Part shown: positions 5,001 to 5,888 of the stretch, piece after piece
Layout: each line of letters opens with the position of its first letter
Position numbering within the stretch: the stretch's first letter is position 1
Assembly (NCBI GenBank): GCA_001303885.1
Contig: LJUE01000162.1
Location: 1-5,888, forward strand
Length of the DNA stretch: 5,888 nucleotides
Reading direction: 5' to 3'
From: Planctomycetes bacterium SM23_32
Lineage (GTDB): Bacteria > Planctomycetota > Brocadiia > SM23-32
Notes under the pieces: model-generated
Told to the model about the DNA's origin: nothing
What the model saw: the letters and a program-made list of their open reading frames with translations, nothing else
Databases searched by the model: none
Translations under genes and position numbers: made by a program

Positions 5001-5882
5001 ATGGACTTCACAACGCTCGTTGAGACGCGGCCGCTCGTCGTGGGCGACGGAGCGATGGGCACGCAGTTGATGGCCCGGGGCCTCGCCGCCGGCCGGTGCT
5101 GCGAGCTGTGGAACGTGGAGAACCCGCAGGTCGTCCAGGCCGTGCAGCGGGAATACGTGGAGGCCGGCGCCGACCTGCTGCTGACCAACACCTTCGGCGG
5201 CAACCCCGTTGCGCTCGCCCGGCACGGCCTGGCGGACAGGACCGAAGAGCTGAACGGCGCCGCCGCAGCCATCGCCCGCCGGGCCGCCGACGGCAGGGCC
5301 CTGGTCGTCGGCGACATCGGGCCGACCGGCAGCCTGCTTGCACCCCTGGGCGAGCTGAGCGTCGCCGAGGCGCGCGACGCGTTCCGCCGCCAGGCCGAGG
5401 CGCTCGTCGGGGCCGGCGTGGACGCCGTGCTCTGCGAGACGTTCCAGTCCGGCGACGAACTGAGGGCGGCCCTGGAGGCGGCGCGCGAGTGCACCGATCT
5501 GCCCCTGATCGCCAGCATGACGTTCTCGCCCGAACCGAGTGGGCGCTACCGCAGCATCATGGGCGAGGCGCCGGAGGCGGTTGTGGGGCTGGCCGAGCGG
5601 TTCGCCTGCGCGGCGTGCGGCACGAACTGTGGGCAGGGCATCGAGACGATGGCACCACTGATCGGGCAACTGGCCGACCTGACCGACCTGCCGGTCATCG
5701 CCCAGCCCAACGCCGGCCTGCCCAGGCTGGTGGGCGGCCGGGCGGTCTACGAGCAGGCGCCGTCCGTCTTTGCGCTCCACGTCGTGCGGCTTTACGAATC
5801 CGGGGCGCGCATCATCGGCGGGTGCGACGGCACGACGGCGCAGCACGTCCGCGCGCTGCGTCTGTTTGCCGATTCGCTCTGA
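5001..5882 (+). CDS. homocysteine S-methyltransferase domain protein with variant zinc site (MetH N-terminal-like)
   Basis: A 293-residue stand-alone Hcy-binding (PF02574-type) TIM barrel, resembling the first domain of cobalamin-dependent methionine synthase. Motifs include DGAMGTQL (16-23), ELWNVENP (35-42), TNTFGGN (63-69), GDIGPTGS (104-111), CETF (145-148) and QPNAGLP (235-241). It would be expected to activate a thiol with zinc and accept a methyl group, but the zinc site is unusual. C210 (GTNC) and C275 match two of the three ligands, with the 65-residue spacing of the Thermotoga MetH ligands 207 and 272. The third position, normally the second Cys of GGCC, is D276 (GGCDGTT). C203 and C206 add a CxxCxxxC run ending at C210. 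No cobalamin or folate domain is attached. The start at ATG 5001 has GAGG (4987-4990) 10 bases upstream; GTG 4992 is too close to it. Probably co-transcribed with nikR. The methyl donor and acceptor are unknown. Confidence 0.87.
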   Translation: MDFTTLVETRPLVVGDGAMGTQLMARGLAAGRCCELWNVENPQVVQAVQREYVEAGADLLLTNTFGGNPVALARHGLADRTEELNGAAAAIARRAADGRALVVGDIGPTGSLLAPLGELSVAEARDAFRRQAEALVGAGVDAVLCETFQSGDELRAALEAARECTDLPLIASMTFSPEPSGRYRSIMGEAPEAVVGLAERFACAACGTNCGQGIETMAPLIGQLADLTDLPVIAQPNAGLPRLVGGRAVYEQAPSVFALHVVRLYESGARIIGGCDGTTAQHVRALRLFADSL

Positions 5883-5888
5883 GGGGCG

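Noticed and set aside
4533..5846. A 437-codon open frame on the minus strand opposite nikR and the methyltransferase
   Set aside because: It spans two confidently recognised genes in antisense and has no motif or ribosome site; a GC-driven shadow.

Overview
This is a GC-rich, densely coded bacterial window. It holds six gene units: two FG-GAP/membrane-type genes at the left, an arginine biosynthesis gene, an alpha/beta hydrolase, a nickel-responsive regulator and a homocysteine methyltransferase-like enzyme. An FG-GAP/ASPIC-UnbV tail, a zinc-ribbon plus polytopic membrane protein of a DUF4013-like type, and an acetylxylan-esterase-like hydrolase together suggest Planctomycetota or a related PVC-like lineage. 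This is a judgement from gene content, not from a marker gene, and confidence is modest.

Layout. Positions 1-489 (+) carry the C-terminal end of a large FG-GAP/VCBS protein cut by the window edge. It converges on a minus-strand block reading right to left: argH (3198-1822), a short zinc-ribbon ORF (1767-1486) and a multi-pass membrane ORF (1479-532). The last two lie in the same reading frame and are separated only by one TAG codon. A degenerate coding repeat runs across that codon, so they look like one 411-residue protein split by an amber stop. Divergent sigma70-type promoters lie between argH and the plus-strand alpha/beta hydrolase (3415-4431). The hydrolase is followed by nikR (4530-4949) and, 51 bases further on, a stand-alone homocysteine S-methyltransferase domain protein (5001-5882).

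How the genes relate. argH supplies the last step of arginine synthesis and may be co-transcribed with the zinc-ribbon/membrane unit. nikR and the methyltransferase are close and co-directional, so they are probably one transcript, with a perfect 9-bp inverted repeat starting at the nikR stop codon. No nickel transporter or nickel enzyme is visible in the window. The methyltransferase has the family fold motifs, but the usual GGCC zinc motif reads GGCD, and it carries two extra cysteines just before the first zinc ligand. That is the most interesting biochemical oddity here. I see no rRNA, tRNA, CRISPR array, transposase or other mobile element, and no gene-free stretch longer than about 220 bases.
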